Below, piece by piece: positions 36,356-45,860 of a stretch of DNA of 64,000 nt. Origin of the DNA: Acetomicrobium thermoterrenum DSM 13490. Its GTDB lineage: Bacteria > Synergistota > Synergistia > Synergistales > Acetomicrobiaceae. The notes below the pieces were generated by a model. It had not been told where the DNA came from. It did no database searches and worked only from the letters and a program-made list of their open reading frames with translations. The DNA lies in contig NZ_FNPD01000004.1 in NCBI RefSeq assembly GCF_900107215.1, positions 109,184 through 173,183 on the forward strand, given 5' to 3'. The position numbers and the translations under genes are program-made. The stretch's first letter is position 1. Every line of letters begins with the position of its first letter.

Positions 36356-37084
36356 TTAAACCGTTATAGCAGGCAAATTATTCCACAGGGTAAGCCGTGG
36401 AATCGTATGGCTTTCGTCAATACGGGAAGCGTATTCAACGTCGTTCCATAGGCCCAAATCCTTCAAGCTTAATGCGTGCTCTGCATCCGTCAGGGCACGC
36501 ATTAAATTTTTATCGTAATATTCCCAAGTGGCTATCGCTATCTTTGCTCCATCGTTTAACTTCAAACTTTGGATTTTATTCTTTGTAATTTCCGCCATCA
36601 TACCGGCACAGGCGGTGTCATCTATCATTGCTCGGTTGAACCTGCCGGCGCAAAGTATGCCTATTTTGTTGCCCCTTTCGATAGCAGCTTCAACTACAGC
36701 GGTGGCGTTTCTGGAGCAGCCTGCAAACACGATATCCGAAGAAGCCGCAGCGCGTAACAATGCTTTAGTTCCGTTGGTAGTCGTCATTATGGCCCCGTGA
36801 AAATCTCTTAGGTTATATCGAAGCAATTCAATCGGAGAATTGCCGCAATCGAAACCGGGAGGAGGAAGGCTTTTTCTTTCTCCCATTAAAAGCCATTTTC
36901 CGCCAAGTTTAGACTTTAGGCTGTAGGCCTCTTCTACATCTTCTACAGGCAAAAGGACCTTGCCGCCCATCTCAAAAAATGTCACTATTGTCGTGGTAGC
37001 CCGTAAGATATCGACCACGATCCAAGTATCTATGCGATCCAGGTCACCGGAGGGGTTTAGCACAACCGTCAGTTGAACCGACAT
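36356..37084 (-). CDS. comB: 2-phosphosulfolactate phosphatase (ComB family)
   Basis: About 242 residues. The family pattern is visible: DTWIVVDILRATTTIVTFFEMGG, MGERKSLPPPGFDCGNSPIEL, MTTTNGTKALLRAA, and CAGRFNRAMIDDTACAGMMAE. ComB proteins hydrolyse 2-phosphosulfolactate in coenzyme M synthesis in archaea, but bacterial relatives occur outside that pathway and their substrate is uncertain. The start MSVQLTV is set by the ribosome site CAGGAGAT. It converges with the TPR gene and is divergent from ptsI. Confidence 0.85.
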   Translation of the reverse strand: MSVQLTVVLNPSGDLDRIDTWIVVDILRATTTIVTFFEMGGKVLLPVEDVEEAYSLKSKLGGKWLLMGERKSLPPPGFDCGNSPIELLRYNLRDFHGAIMTTTNGTKALLRAAASSDIVFAGCSRNATAVVEAAIERGNKIGILCAGRFNRAMIDDTACAGMMAEITKNKIQSLKLNDGAKIAIATWEYYDKNLMRALTDAEHALSLKDLGLWNDVEYASRIDESHTIPRLTLWNNLPAITV

Positions 37085-37172
37085 TTTTAATCTCCTGTGC
37101 AACAAATTTGTTTATTTTTACCTTCGCTTGTAACATAATACAGATATCACATAAATAACAGGAGGGTCAATC

Positions 37173-38891
37173 ATGGCAGAAATTAAATTAAAGGGTACTC
37201 CCCTATCTCCTGGTCTTTCCTATGGATACGCTTTTACATACACGACCATACCCTTTGAGCAAAGAAACATCGTCATTAAAACCGAAGACATCGAAAAAGA
37301 GCTATCCCGCCTAAAGGAAGCCATTAAAAAAACGAGGGAATCCCTCGAAAAACTGAAGGATAGAACCAAAAAGAAGCTGGGAGAGGAGAAGGCGGGAATT
37401 ATAGAGGCTCACATGCTGATGCTTGAAGACCCCATGTTCATTCAAGAAATTGAAAACACCATAAAAGAAGGCCATTCTGCAGAGGACGCCGTTTACACGG
37501 CCACTATGAAGATAAAAAAGATGTTTGAAGATATACCTGACCCCTATTTAAGAGAAAGGGCTGCAGACGTAGAAGATGTGGGCAGCAGGCTATTCAGAAA
37601 CTTATTGGGAGCAAAAGATCTTGAATCGATGGGACGAGAGGAATCAACTATAGTCGTCGCCAGCGACCTGGCTCCCTCGGAATTAATCGCCATATCGGGA
37701 AACAATGTCGTCGGCTTAGTGCTCCTACACGGAGGCCCAACATCTCACATGGCCATAATAGCCAAGTCATTAGATTTGCCGGCTGTATCCGGAATAGATA
37801 TAAGCACAATCTCCGACAATAACGTTATCATAATCGACGGCACAAAAGGGGAAGTAACGATAAATCCCTCTCCTGAAACGCTTTCGCAGGTCAAAAGAAA
37901 GGTAGAGGAACTCAAAAAAGAGCAAGAGGAAGCCATGAGCCTAAAAGATGCTCCTGCAATCACCTCAGACGGTTTCAAGCTAGAGTTGTGGGGCAACATA
38001 GCTCATCCAAACGAGGTGAGCAGCGTTTTATCCTTTGGAGGAAAGGGTATAGGTTTATTCCGAACGGAATTTCTTTTCATGAACAGAAACAATCCTCCCG
38101 GTGAAGATGAGCAATTTGAAGCCTATAGCAAGGCTTTGGCGGAAATGAACCCCAACCCTGTAGTAATCAGAACGATGGATGCCGGCGGTGATAAGGAGAT
38201 TCCATATCTCAACATACCGAAGGAAGACAATCCCTTTTTGGGCTATCGCGCCATTCGGATTGGCATCACCGAGGAAGGTTTGCTTTTGACACAACTCCGG
38301 GCTTTACTGAGAAGCGCAACCTACGGAAATCTTTACATAATGTTCCCTATGATCTCTTCTCTATGGGAGGTAAAAAGGGCAAAAGACCTGCTCCGAAAAG
38401 CAGCCCGACAACTGAAGGAGGAGGGAATAGAACAGGGATCGGCAAAAATAGGAATAATGATAGAAATACCCTCCGCAGCTCTTATGGCAGATGAGCTTGC
38501 AAAGGAGGTTGACTTCTTCTCCATTGGAACCAACGATTTAACTCAATATACATTGGCAGTGGACAGAGGAAACGCGAAGATATCCCGATGGTACGATCAC
38601 CTGCATCCTGCAGTTCTCAAGCTTATCGACATGACTGCAAAGGCAGCAAAAAAACACAAAATTGAGCTTGGAATGTGTGGCGAAATGGCCGGCGACCCTT
38701 TAGCTCTTCCAATACTCATTGGGATGGAGTTCGACGAACTTTCTATGTCACCTCCGGCAATTCCAAAGATCAAAAGACTTACACGAAAAACCAGCTTGGG
38801 AAGAGCTAAAGAGATTACGCAAAAAGCTTTGTTGATGAAAGATGCAACAGAAGTGCGCACCTTTCTTGAGGAGATGACATCTCAATTATGA
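37173..38891 (+). CDS. ptsI: PTS enzyme I (phosphoenolpyruvate-protein phosphotransferase)
   Basis: 572 residues, standard length. The phosphohistidine site LLHGGPTSHMAIIAKSLDLPAV is intact near residue 190, the linker and PEP-binding barrel have GIGLFRTEFLFMNRN, PVVIRTMDAGGDKE and FFSIGTNDLTQYTLAVDR, and the C-terminal Cys is in ELGMCGEMAGD. It phosphorylates HPr with PEP. Neither HPr nor a permease EII is in the window, so partners lie elsewhere. ATGA overlap with the next gene. Confidence 0.94.
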   Translation: MAEIKLKGTPLSPGLSYGYAFTYTTIPFEQRNIVIKTEDIEKELSRLKEAIKKTRESLEKLKDRTKKKLGEEKAGIIEAHMLMLEDPMFIQEIENTIKEGHSAEDAVYTATMKIKKMFEDIPDPYLRERAADVEDVGSRLFRNLLGAKDLESMGREESTIVVASDLAPSELIAISGNNVVGLVLLHGGPTSHMAIIAKSLDLPAVSGIDISTISDNNVIIIDGTKGEVTINPSPETLSQVKRKVEELKKEQEEAMSLKDAPAITSDGFKLELWGNIAHPNEVSSVLSFGGKGIGLFRTEFLFMNRNNPPGEDEQFEAYSKALAEMNPNPVVIRTMDAGGDKEIPYLNIPKEDNPFLGYRAIRIGITEEGLLLTQLRALLRSATYGNLYIMFPMISSLWEVKRAKDLLRKAARQLKEEGIEQGSAKIGIMIEIPSAALMADELAKEVDFFSIGTNDLTQYTLAVDRGNAKISRWYDHLHPAVLKLIDMTAKAAKKHKIELGMCGEMAGDPLALPILIGMEFDELSMSPPAIPKIKRLTRKTSLGRAKEITQKALLMKDATEVRTFLEEMTSQL

Positions 38892-39721
38892 CCGAAAAAA
38901 TGGAGATCATATCTCATTGCGCGCGAGGATCTTTCGGAGACAAAAGGGTCTTGATCCAGGGGTACATTATTTCAAAGTCATTTCCCCTGGTCTTGCTTTT
39001 GCACGGAGTGCACGGCTGCGCCAATCTGGCAGAGGGAAACAAATACGGCGTTCTGGCACGCTTGCTTGCGCAGGAATCCATAAATGTCCTGACCATTGAA
39101 ACCAGCAGAAAAACCAGAGACAGGGATGCCTATGGCAACGATAGAAACAGATGGATAATGGATGCCTTTAAGGGAAAAACCTATGCCATGGACTTATTTG
39201 ACGTGGCGAGTGCTATTTCGTTCATACATGATGATCTCAGATGGCCTGAGTTATGGCTATGGGGTTTTTCTCTGGGAGGTTTGCATTTTCTGATTTTGAC
39301 GGGCGGAATTTATAAAAAAGTTTTAGAACGGGCTGGCCTGAAAAACCCTATAACCACCTTTCCCAAGATCGAAGGTTTGATACTCTCCGGGAGCGGAGAC
39401 GAGATACGCCCGGAAAACGGGCCGTCGTTTCACGAGCCTATTTTGGACTCTCTGCCCTGTCAAGAAATGCTTCTGGAGGCAGCGAAAAATACGAATGCGG
39501 AAAATGTCTATGCCTTTTACGGCAGCCTTGATGAAACCTTTGCTAAGGAAGCATGTAGGAGGCTGTTTGAATTAACGCCCACAAAACGAGACTTCATCGT
39601 CCTCGAAGGAGTTGACCATTCTTTTAGAACTGTTAACGGCATTCCTTCGATATCGCCTTTAATCGATATGGTAAATTACCTAAAGAAGCATATTCTAAAA
39701 AATCCAGGGCCAACCCGGTGA
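38888..39721 (+). CDS. alpha/beta hydrolase-like protein
   Basis: 277 residues. An alpha/beta-hydrolase fold is suggested by PLVLLLHGVHGCANLA (oxyanion region), LWLWGFSLGGLHFLIL with a G-x-S-x-G nucleophile elbow, and DHSF near the end as the catalytic His candidate (GVDHSFRT). The pattern recalls dienelactone hydrolase or prolyl-oligopeptidase-like esterases. ATGA overlap with ptsI suggests they are co-translated. Its 3' end overlaps the end of the convergent prepilin peptidase by 27 bases. Substrate unknown. Confidence 0.72.
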   Translation: MTEKMEIISHCARGSFGDKRVLIQGYIISKSFPLVLLLHGVHGCANLAEGNKYGVLARLLAQESINVLTIETSRKTRDRDAYGNDRNRWIMDAFKGKTYAMDLFDVASAISFIHDDLRWPELWLWGFSLGGLHFLILTGGIYKKVLERAGLKNPITTFPKIEGLILSGSGDEIRPENGPSFHEPILDSLPCQEMLLEAAKNTNAENVYAFYGSLDETFAKEACRRLFELTPTKRDFIVLEGVDHSFRTVNGIPSISPLIDMVNYLKKHILKNPGPTR

Positions 39722-40480
39722 AATGTCAAGAAAAGCCAATATTTTGGCTCCAAAAAGGAAGGTGCAAAAGGAGCCGATAGCAAAAAAGGGGACCATGGGG
39801 AGATGATCTTTTCTTCCGACTTTATGTACAAGCAATAACGATAAGGCTGTCAAACCGCCGCACATGAAACTTATGTAGAGCGCAAGACAACCCATCCATG
39901 TCCCCATTGCCCCGCCAATTGCAGCAGCAACTATCGCATCGCCCGAACCCATGCCGCCTTTGCTGACGTACATAATAAGTAGGATCAAAAAACCACATAT
40001 GCAAGCACCTAATATGCCGTTCCAAAAAATTTGCCAACTCACAAAAACCCTCAAGAGCAATCCAATTGCAAAAAAGGGCAAAACCAGCCAGTCGTAAACA
40101 TAACCCGAATACATGTCTGTCAAAGAAGATAGAAAAAGGCAGCTCCAAAGCACAAAAGACAATATAAAAGCATAGGTAGGCCCATAAAGCCAGGCTAAAA
40201 CAAGCATCGAAAATCCCATTATCAATTCGACCAACAAATAACTAATCCCGATCTTTGCATTACATCCTCTACATCTACCTTTGAGAAATACATAAGACAA
40301 TAGGGGGATTAAATCCATAAAGCTGAGCGTTCTGCCACAGCTTTCGCAGACAGAACGCTCCCTTCCCCACCACTTCTTCCCCTCAATAGTCCTCTGTGCT
40401 ACTACATTCAAAAAGGAACCGTATGCCAATCCAAAGATAAAACTCGTCAAACGGAACATCCCAATCATTAAGCTATCCAC
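39695..40480 (-). CDS. type IV prepilin peptidase
   Basis: 261 residues, A24 family. The cytoplasmic zinc ribbon has CESCGRTLSFMDLIPLLSY and GRCRGCNAKI, and the two catalytic Asp residues lie in SLTDMYSGYVYDW and GMGSGDAIVAAA (GxGD). About seven membrane segments. It cleaves prepilin leader peptides and N-methylates the new terminus. No pilin, secretin or pilB gene is in this window. Confidence 0.9.
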   Translation of the reverse strand: MDSLMIGMFRLTSFIFGLAYGSFLNVVAQRTIEGKKWWGRERSVCESCGRTLSFMDLIPLLSYVFLKGRCRGCNAKIGISYLLVELIMGFSMLVLAWLYGPTYAFILSFVLWSCLFLSSLTDMYSGYVYDWLVLPFFAIGLLLRVFVSWQIFWNGILGACICGFLILLIMYVSKGGMGSGDAIVAAAIGGAMGTWMGCLALYISFMCGGLTALSLLLVHKVGRKDHLPMVPFFAIGSFCTFLFGAKILAFLDISPGWPWIF

Positions 40481-40545
40481 CTAATCTATCGCTAAAATCT
40501 ATTTTACAGAAAAAGTTTACATCAAACTTGTTCAGCAACGTAACA

Positions 40546-41643
40546 TCACTTTATGACGTATAGGGTACCTCTCATCGTAGCAAAAACGACTGCTCCCTCT
40601 CCCAAAGACGGATCGGCCACGATGTCACTGTCCGCTTCATACTTCCACAGCAAATCTCCGCTATTGGAATCTATAGCGTAAAAATAGCCATCGTTGCTCC
40701 CGAAGAAAAGCACGCCGCCAGCATATACGGGCGAAGAGTTTATCGGGCTACCAACTTCGTAGCTCCATACAACGTCACCCTTATCTGCGCTCACGGCATA
40801 TAATTTTCCATCCTGACCTCCTATGTATAATGTTCCCCTAACGTATGCCGGAGAAGAGCCGAGGGGTGCCCCAATGTACTTATGCCATAGAGGCACGACA
40901 CCCTTTAATTTTACGGCACGAACATAACCGTTATCGGTTATATAATAGACCTTTCCGTCAACATATAGAGGGGCTCCCTTCATTGCTCCCTCTGTATTGC
41001 CTCCCCAACGCTCGCTGCCGCTTTTTGGGTCTAGCGCATGAAATCGTCCTCCAAAGCTTCCCACAAACACAAATCCTTCAGCTATTGCCGGAATACTTTG
41101 AAAGCCCCTATAAGCTTGAAACTGCCATTTATATCCTCCATTTTGGGAATTAAGAGCGTAGAAACTGCCTTCGTTGCATCCGACGTAAACGGTATCGCCA
41201 AAGACAAAAGTTCCCGACATCACAGGGCCATCTACCTTAGCATTCCAAATGAAAATGCCGGACTTTTTGTCGAGAGCATACACATTTCCAGCGAAGGTTC
41301 CCACATATACTTTTTTATCATCGGTGGAAACAGGTCCCAGAATGGAACCATCGCACTGGTATTTCCATTTTACCTCTCCGCTATTAAGAGATATAGCATA
41401 CACTTCTCCATTATGGTTCCCTACATATATAGTTCCGCTATCCACGACAGGGGCACCCGTTATCTTTGATCCCGTTTCCAGCTTCCATGAGAATATGCCT
41501 TTCGGAAGTTCTTTTATTGGGAAATTGCCGGTATTTTGCAAATCACCCCTGGCCGGAAAAGCAAAGACGCTTCCTGCATTGCCCAATATGAACATCAAAG
41601 AAATCACCAAGGCGATCGTCCAAGTCACACTTATTTTTTTCAT
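40546..41643 (-). CDS. exported PQQ-repeat beta-propeller protein
   Basis: 365 residues. A signal peptide (ISVTWTIALVISLMFILG, cleavage near VFAFPA) precedes seven or eight repeats of the form G-x-x-Y-x-G-x-x-x-G-x-x-Y-A-x-x-x-x-x-G, for example GTIYVGNHNGEVYAISLNSG and GTLYIGGQDGKLYAVSADKG. This is the PQQ/BamB-type propeller. It may be periplasmic and interact with other proteins; it lacks a lipobox Cys and the quinoprotein active site. No catalytic role is claimed. Confidence 0.82.
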   Translation of the reverse strand: MKKISVTWTIALVISLMFILGNAGSVFAFPARGDLQNTGNFPIKELPKGIFSWKLETGSKITGAPVVDSGTIYVGNHNGEVYAISLNSGEVKWKYQCDGSILGPVSTDDKKVYVGTFAGNVYALDKKSGIFIWNAKVDGPVMSGTFVFGDTVYVGCNEGSFYALNSQNGGYKWQFQAYRGFQSIPAIAEGFVFVGSFGGRFHALDPKSGSERWGGNTEGAMKGAPLYVDGKVYYITDNGYVRAVKLKGVVPLWHKYIGAPLGSSPAYVRGTLYIGGQDGKLYAVSADKGDVVWSYEVGSPINSSPVYAGGVLFFGSNDGYFYAIDSNSGDLLWKYEADSDIVADPSLGEGAVVFATMRGTLYVIK

Positions 41644-41834
41644 AACCCATCACCCCTTTTGAAAGGATATTTTGATATATATGCTACTCTATCCAACTTA
41701 CTTTTTTATTTTAAATTATACTTTACAAAACACATCGGTCAATTTAATTAATTTGTAGCTACGATATATTGACATAATGTTATGCCGCCCGTTGTCCCTG
41801 AAGAGAGATCAACGCAATAATTTCAACTAAGCTC

Positions 41835-41864
41835 TTGTCTGACCGGGGTAGTATGTGATATAAG
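41835..41864 (+). promoter_or_regulatory. possible promoter of glnN
   Basis: TTGTCT (41835-41840), 18 bases, TATAAG (41859-41864), about 36 bases before the glnN ATG. The match is fair only. Confidence 0.35.
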
Positions 41865-41900
41865 TTTTATTTATATTGTTACTCTTTGGAGGTGTAGTAC

Positions 41901-44009
41901 ATGGAAAGGCCAACTTCTTATTTTGGACATCATGTCTTCAATGAAAAAGTAATGCGCGAACGTTTGCCCAAGAACGTCTTCGAACAACTGACCAGCGCCA
42001 TTAACGGAGGACCACATAAACTTAACATTAAAATTGCAGATGTAGTGGCAGCTGCCATGAAGGAGTGGGCTACGTCGCTTGGAGCAACGCATTATGCCCA
42101 TTGGTTTCATCCAAGGACAGAACTCACGGCCGAAAAACATATGGCATTTCTTTCGTTAGACGATAAAGGGGCTCCACTTGAGGCTTTTACGGGAAGCGAG
42201 CTTATACAAAGCGAACCTGACGCGTCATCTCTCCCCTCTGGAGGAATGAGAAGCACCTTTGAGGCAAGGGGCTACACCGCCTGGGACCCCACCAGCCCGG
42301 CTTTCGTCATGCTCACCGAAAAGGGAGGTACGCTTTGCATACCATCTATTTTCCTTTCTTGGGACGGGACGCCTCTGGACATGAAAATGCCCCTCCTTAA
42401 AGCAATAGCCGCCATAGAAACGAGAGCTATTCGTTTGCTCAGATTATTCGGCAACAGGGGAGTTCATTGGGTAAAAGTAACCGTCGGTGCCGAACAGGAG
42501 TTTTTTTTGGTAGAAGACAGCCTGGCCAGGAAACGCCCAGATTTAGTATTGTGCGGACGCACGTTATTGGGATGTCCCCCACCCAAAGGACAACAGCTGG
42601 AAGACCACTATTTTGGAGCAATTCATCCCCGAGTGTTGACTTACATGGAAGATGTCGAGGCTGAACTACACAAACTTGGCATTGCCATAAAAACCAGACA
42701 CGACGAGGTGGCACCATGTCAATTCGAATTTGCTCCCCAATTCACGGATGCTAATCTAGCTACCGATCAAAATCAGCTAATGATGACCGTCATGAAACGA
42801 ATAGCACCTCATCATGGATTTAAATTACTCTTGCACGAAAAGCCCTTCGCAGGAATAAACGGCAGCGGAAAGCATACCAATATATCTTTGATGGATAGCG
42901 ATGGTTATAACCTATTGGAACCAACCAACAACCAAAGAAAAAACGTGCAATTTCTGGCTTTCGTGGGAGCTCTTATACTTGGAATTTCCAAATACAGCTC
43001 TTTGCTCAGGGCATCCGTAGCCTCTCCCGGCAACATGCACAGACTAGGCGGATTCGAGGCACCCCCTGCTATTATGAGCGTATATCTCGGAAGCACACTG
43101 ACAAACGTCTTGGAACGTCTGGAGGAAGGTTTTCCGGAAGAGATACCGACGAGTGGAATTATTGATCTAGGTCTGGCAAAACTCCCCACGCTGAAAAAGG
43201 AGAATTCCGATCGTAACCGAACAGCTCCCCTTGCATTTACGGGAAACAAATTTGAGTTTCGCGCCACAGGGGCATCCCAATCTATAGCAGGTCCGCTGAC
43301 AATGCTCCTCGCCGTATGGGCTTGGGGGATAGAGGAGGTATCCAACAGAATAGAAAGTCGACTCGGAAATAGTGACATAACGGATGCCACCTTAGACGTG
43401 ATGCGCGATATAGCTAAAGAAAGCGCTAAAGTGCGTTTTGAAGGCAATTGTTACGACAAGGCATGGCACGACGAAGCTGTGCGTCGCGACCTTCCCATTG
43501 CCACCACAACTCCCGACGCTTTATCCTACTATTTAATTCCCGAAAATAGAGCACTGCTTTCCAGTCTTTCTATCATGACCGACAGGGAAATAGTTGCTTA
43601 TTACGAAACAAGACTTGAACAATATGTTAAAACGCTAGATGTCGAAATGGCCGTCATGGAAGACATGATACGACATGCAATACTTCCCTCTATCTCAAAG
43701 CAGGTAGCGCTGGAAGGAAAGGCATTTGAAAAAGCAACTTCCATACTCGACGGCAATTTCGAAAGCTGGAAGGGTAAGATCAAATCATTGTGTGACGCTA
43801 AAGAACAACTTTACCATAGGCTTGAGCAATTAAGAAATCTTCGATATAGAATTTCGAATTGTAGCCTCGAAGAAAGTTCTTCTTTGATAACCAACGAGGG
43901 AATTTCTTTGATGAATGAAATACGTTCACTGAGCGATGCCGCAGAACTTTGGATCGATGATATGATTCAGCCCTATCCCTCCTATCGCGATTTGCTTGTG
44001 ATACAATAA
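41901..44009 (+). CDS. glnN: glutamine synthetase type III
   Basis: 702 residues, the length of GSIII and about 250 longer than GSI. Motifs include VGAEQEFFLVE (metal ligands), EVAPCQFEFAPQF, FAGINGSGKHTNISLMD and NKFEFRATGASQS. A long helical C-terminal extension with many charged residues is normal for the type. It makes glutamine from glutamate, ammonia and ATP in the cytoplasm as a dodecamer. It is the only ammonia-assimilation gene in the window. Strong ribosome site (TTGGAGGTG). The USP gene follows by 45 bases. Confidence 0.93.
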   Translation: MERPTSYFGHHVFNEKVMRERLPKNVFEQLTSAINGGPHKLNIKIADVVAAAMKEWATSLGATHYAHWFHPRTELTAEKHMAFLSLDDKGAPLEAFTGSELIQSEPDASSLPSGGMRSTFEARGYTAWDPTSPAFVMLTEKGGTLCIPSIFLSWDGTPLDMKMPLLKAIAAIETRAIRLLRLFGNRGVHWVKVTVGAEQEFFLVEDSLARKRPDLVLCGRTLLGCPPPKGQQLEDHYFGAIHPRVLTYMEDVEAELHKLGIAIKTRHDEVAPCQFEFAPQFTDANLATDQNQLMMTVMKRIAPHHGFKLLLHEKPFAGINGSGKHTNISLMDSDGYNLLEPTNNQRKNVQFLAFVGALILGISKYSSLLRASVASPGNMHRLGGFEAPPAIMSVYLGSTLTNVLERLEEGFPEEIPTSGIIDLGLAKLPTLKKENSDRNRTAPLAFTGNKFEFRATGASQSIAGPLTMLLAVWAWGIEEVSNRIESRLGNSDITDATLDVMRDIAKESAKVRFEGNCYDKAWHDEAVRRDLPIATTTPDALSYYLIPENRALLSSLSIMTDREIVAYYETRLEQYVKTLDVEMAVMEDMIRHAILPSISKQVALEGKAFEKATSILDGNFESWKGKIKSLCDAKEQLYHRLEQLRNLRYRISNCSLEESSSLITNEGISLMNEIRSLSDAAELWIDDMIQPYPSYRDLLVIQ

Positions 44010-44053
44010 CTACGATAGGAAAGTTCTAATCTATAAAACAGGCGGTGATACTG

Positions 44054-44515
44054 ATGACGAAAAAAATATTAGTTGGAGTAGACCTGAGTAAAATGTCAGA
44101 ATCTTTGATAACGTACTCTCATAACATTGCGCACAGACTCAATGACGAAATAATCTATCTTCATGTCCTGCCTCGCCTGTCTTCCATATGGCGCGGTTAT
44201 GAGCCGTGGATACCGCCACAGATAGGAGATGAAGTCAAACAAATAGCCCACAAAAAAATCTCCTACTGGATCCAGAAAGCCGAGGCACAAATTAAAGATA
44301 TCCCTTCTCATGAGCACACCATATTAATTGAGGAGGGATCGCCCGGGGAAGTTATCATAAGCAAAGCCCGTGAAATGGGAGTTTCTCTTATAATCGTGGG
44401 GTACAAAGGACACAGCACTATGGAACACATCTTGGTCGGGAGCACAACTACAGCTATCGCACGCCATGCGCCCTGTTCAGTCTTGATCTACAGACCTGGT
44501 TTCGAAGTAATTTAA
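44054..44515 (+). CDS. universal stress protein
   Basis: About 153 residues, UspA family. N-terminal ILVGVDLSKMSE and the ATP-type motif VGYKGHSTMEHILVGSTTTAIARHAPCSVLIYR (G-x2-G-x9-G-S-T) are clear, suggesting an ATP-binding form. ATG at 44054 has GGCGGTGAT upstream; a GTG three codons earlier is possible. Its role is not specified by the neighbours. Confidence 0.87.
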   Translation: MTKKILVGVDLSKMSESLITYSHNIAHRLNDEIIYLHVLPRLSSIWRGYEPWIPPQIGDEVKQIAHKKISYWIQKAEAQIKDIPSHEHTILIEEGSPGEVIISKAREMGVSLIIVGYKGHSTMEHILVGSTTTAIARHAPCSVLIYRPGFEVI

Positions 44516-44548
44516 GGCAAATCAATTAGCGTACGTGAAGCAGGGATA

Positions 44549-44884
44549 TCATCTGATATTCTTCAACCGTCGCGAAATACCTTCCTCTTCTTTTATCATC
44601 TGAAGGATATCCTCGGCAGACATCTTTTCTAAATATATTGCTTCTTCTAAACTATCGGCTATGTCTTGTGCAATCTCGTCCAAAGAGGCATCTTCGCTAA
44701 TTGCAATTTGATCCCAAAATACGGGAGGCTGGGACTCGAAAAATGAGCATACCCTATTCATCGCGAGGGCTTCATCGAAATCCTCCTGACGGCCTCCCTT
44801 GCTTAAGAATTCCTCTCGCAAACGCGGTACCATTGCCTTTGCAGCCTTTTTTACCAAGTCCTTTTTTATGCCCTGTATCGTCAT
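44549..44884 (-). CDS. hypothetical helical protein
   Basis: 111 residues, unrecognised, mostly helical and acidic with no membrane span or signal peptide. Visible pieces are MTIQGIKKDLVKKAAKAM at the N-terminus and SEDASLDEIAQDIADSLEEA toward the end. It has a good ribosome site (GGAGTGAATTG) and is downstream of the epimerase gene by 20 bases, hence probably co-transcribed. It converges with the universal stress gene, leaving 33 bases. Confidence 0.65.
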   Translation of the reverse strand: MTIQGIKKDLVKKAAKAMVPRLREEFLSKGGRQEDFDEALAMNRVCSFFESQPPVFWDQIAISEDASLDEIAQDIADSLEEAIYLEKMSAEDILQMIKEEEGISRRLKNIR

Positions 44885-44903
44885 TTCAATTCACTCCCGA
44901 ATC

Positions 44904-45860
44904 CTAATGCAAATCTGATCTATCAAAATAAGCTAATGTCCTCTCCAAGCCGTCTCGCAAAGAAACAGAGGGAACAAACCCTAATTCTTCCTTTGCTTTA
45001 TCGATACTTAAATAGGTCTTATACAATTCTCCCTTTCTCGGCGCATCGTGCCTCGCCATTTTTTGAAAGCTAATTATATCGCTTAAGATATCATACAATT
45101 CGTTGACCGACGTTCCTATGGATGTTCCAATATTATATGCGTGGTCATCTATCGATGAGGGAGCCCTCGTTTCTTTTAAACGCTGTAAAGACAGGAGATT
45201 CGCGATTGCAACATCGCCAACATAGACATAATCTCTCACCTGTGTTCCATCTCCATATATGGTGGGCACTTCCCCTTTAAGCATTTTATTAGAAAATATA
45301 GCCACCACACCTGCTTCTCCCATTGGATCTTGCCTTGGCCCATAGACATTAGCATATCGAAGTGCTATATAGGGCAGTCCGAACACTTTATTATAATAAT
45401 ATAAATAATACTCCGACGAAAGCTTACTCACCCCATATGGAGAAAGAGGCCCCTTTGGGTGGGTTTCAGAAACGGGAAGGTGCGTCGGCTCTCCGTAAAC
45501 AACGCCTCCAGATGAAGCAAATATTACCCCCTTTACACCTGTCCTGATTGCGCAGGATAAGATATTCAAAAGGCCTTTGATATTTACTTCGGCATCGTAC
45601 ATGGGATTTACCACTGACTTTCTAACGTCAATTTGCGCCGCATGATGACAAACGTAATCGGGGTGAACTTCGTCGAAAACTTCGCTCATGCGAGAATCGC
45701 ATATGTCGAGTTTGTAAAACCCGGCCTTTGAATTGAGATTCTCCAATTTGCCCTGAGACAAATTATCGATAACGATAACCCTGTGGCCTTCTTTTATAAA
45801 GGCATCAACTAGATGAGATCCTATAAAACCTGCGCCTCCTGTAACCAGGACGGTAGCCAT
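44904..45860 (-). CDS. galE: UDP-glucose 4-epimerase-like NAD-dependent epimerase
   Basis: 318 residues, extended short-chain dehydrogenase. Rossmann motif VTGGAGFIGSHLVDAF at the N-terminus, ASSGGVVYGEP, and SPYGVSKLSSEYYLYYY with the Y-x3-K pair; YGPRQDPMGEAGVVAIF and DYVYVGDVA complete the family pattern. It is typical of UDP-galactose or UDP-GalNAc 4-epimerases for envelope glycans; the substrate is inferred. Well-formed ribosome site. Confidence 0.85.
   Translation of the reverse strand: MATVLVTGGAGFIGSHLVDAFIKEGHRVIVIDNLSQGKLENLNSKAGFYKLDICDSRMSEVFDEVHPDYVCHHAAQIDVRKSVVNPMYDAEVNIKGLLNILSCAIRTGVKGVIFASSGGVVYGEPTHLPVSETHPKGPLSPYGVSKLSSEYYLYYYNKVFGLPYIALRYANVYGPRQDPMGEAGVVAIFSNKMLKGEVPTIYGDGTQVRDYVYVGDVAIANLLSLQRLKETRAPSSIDDHAYNIGTSIGTSVNELYDILSDIISFQKMARHDAPRKGELYKTYLSIDKAKEELGFVPSVSLRDGLERTLAYFDRSDLH

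Noticed and set aside
37173-38891. PEP synthase or pyruvate phosphate dikinase
   Set aside because: The length of 572 residues and the GGPTSH motif with an N-terminal HPr-binding helical part point to enzyme I; the ATP-grasp domain of the dikinase is absent.
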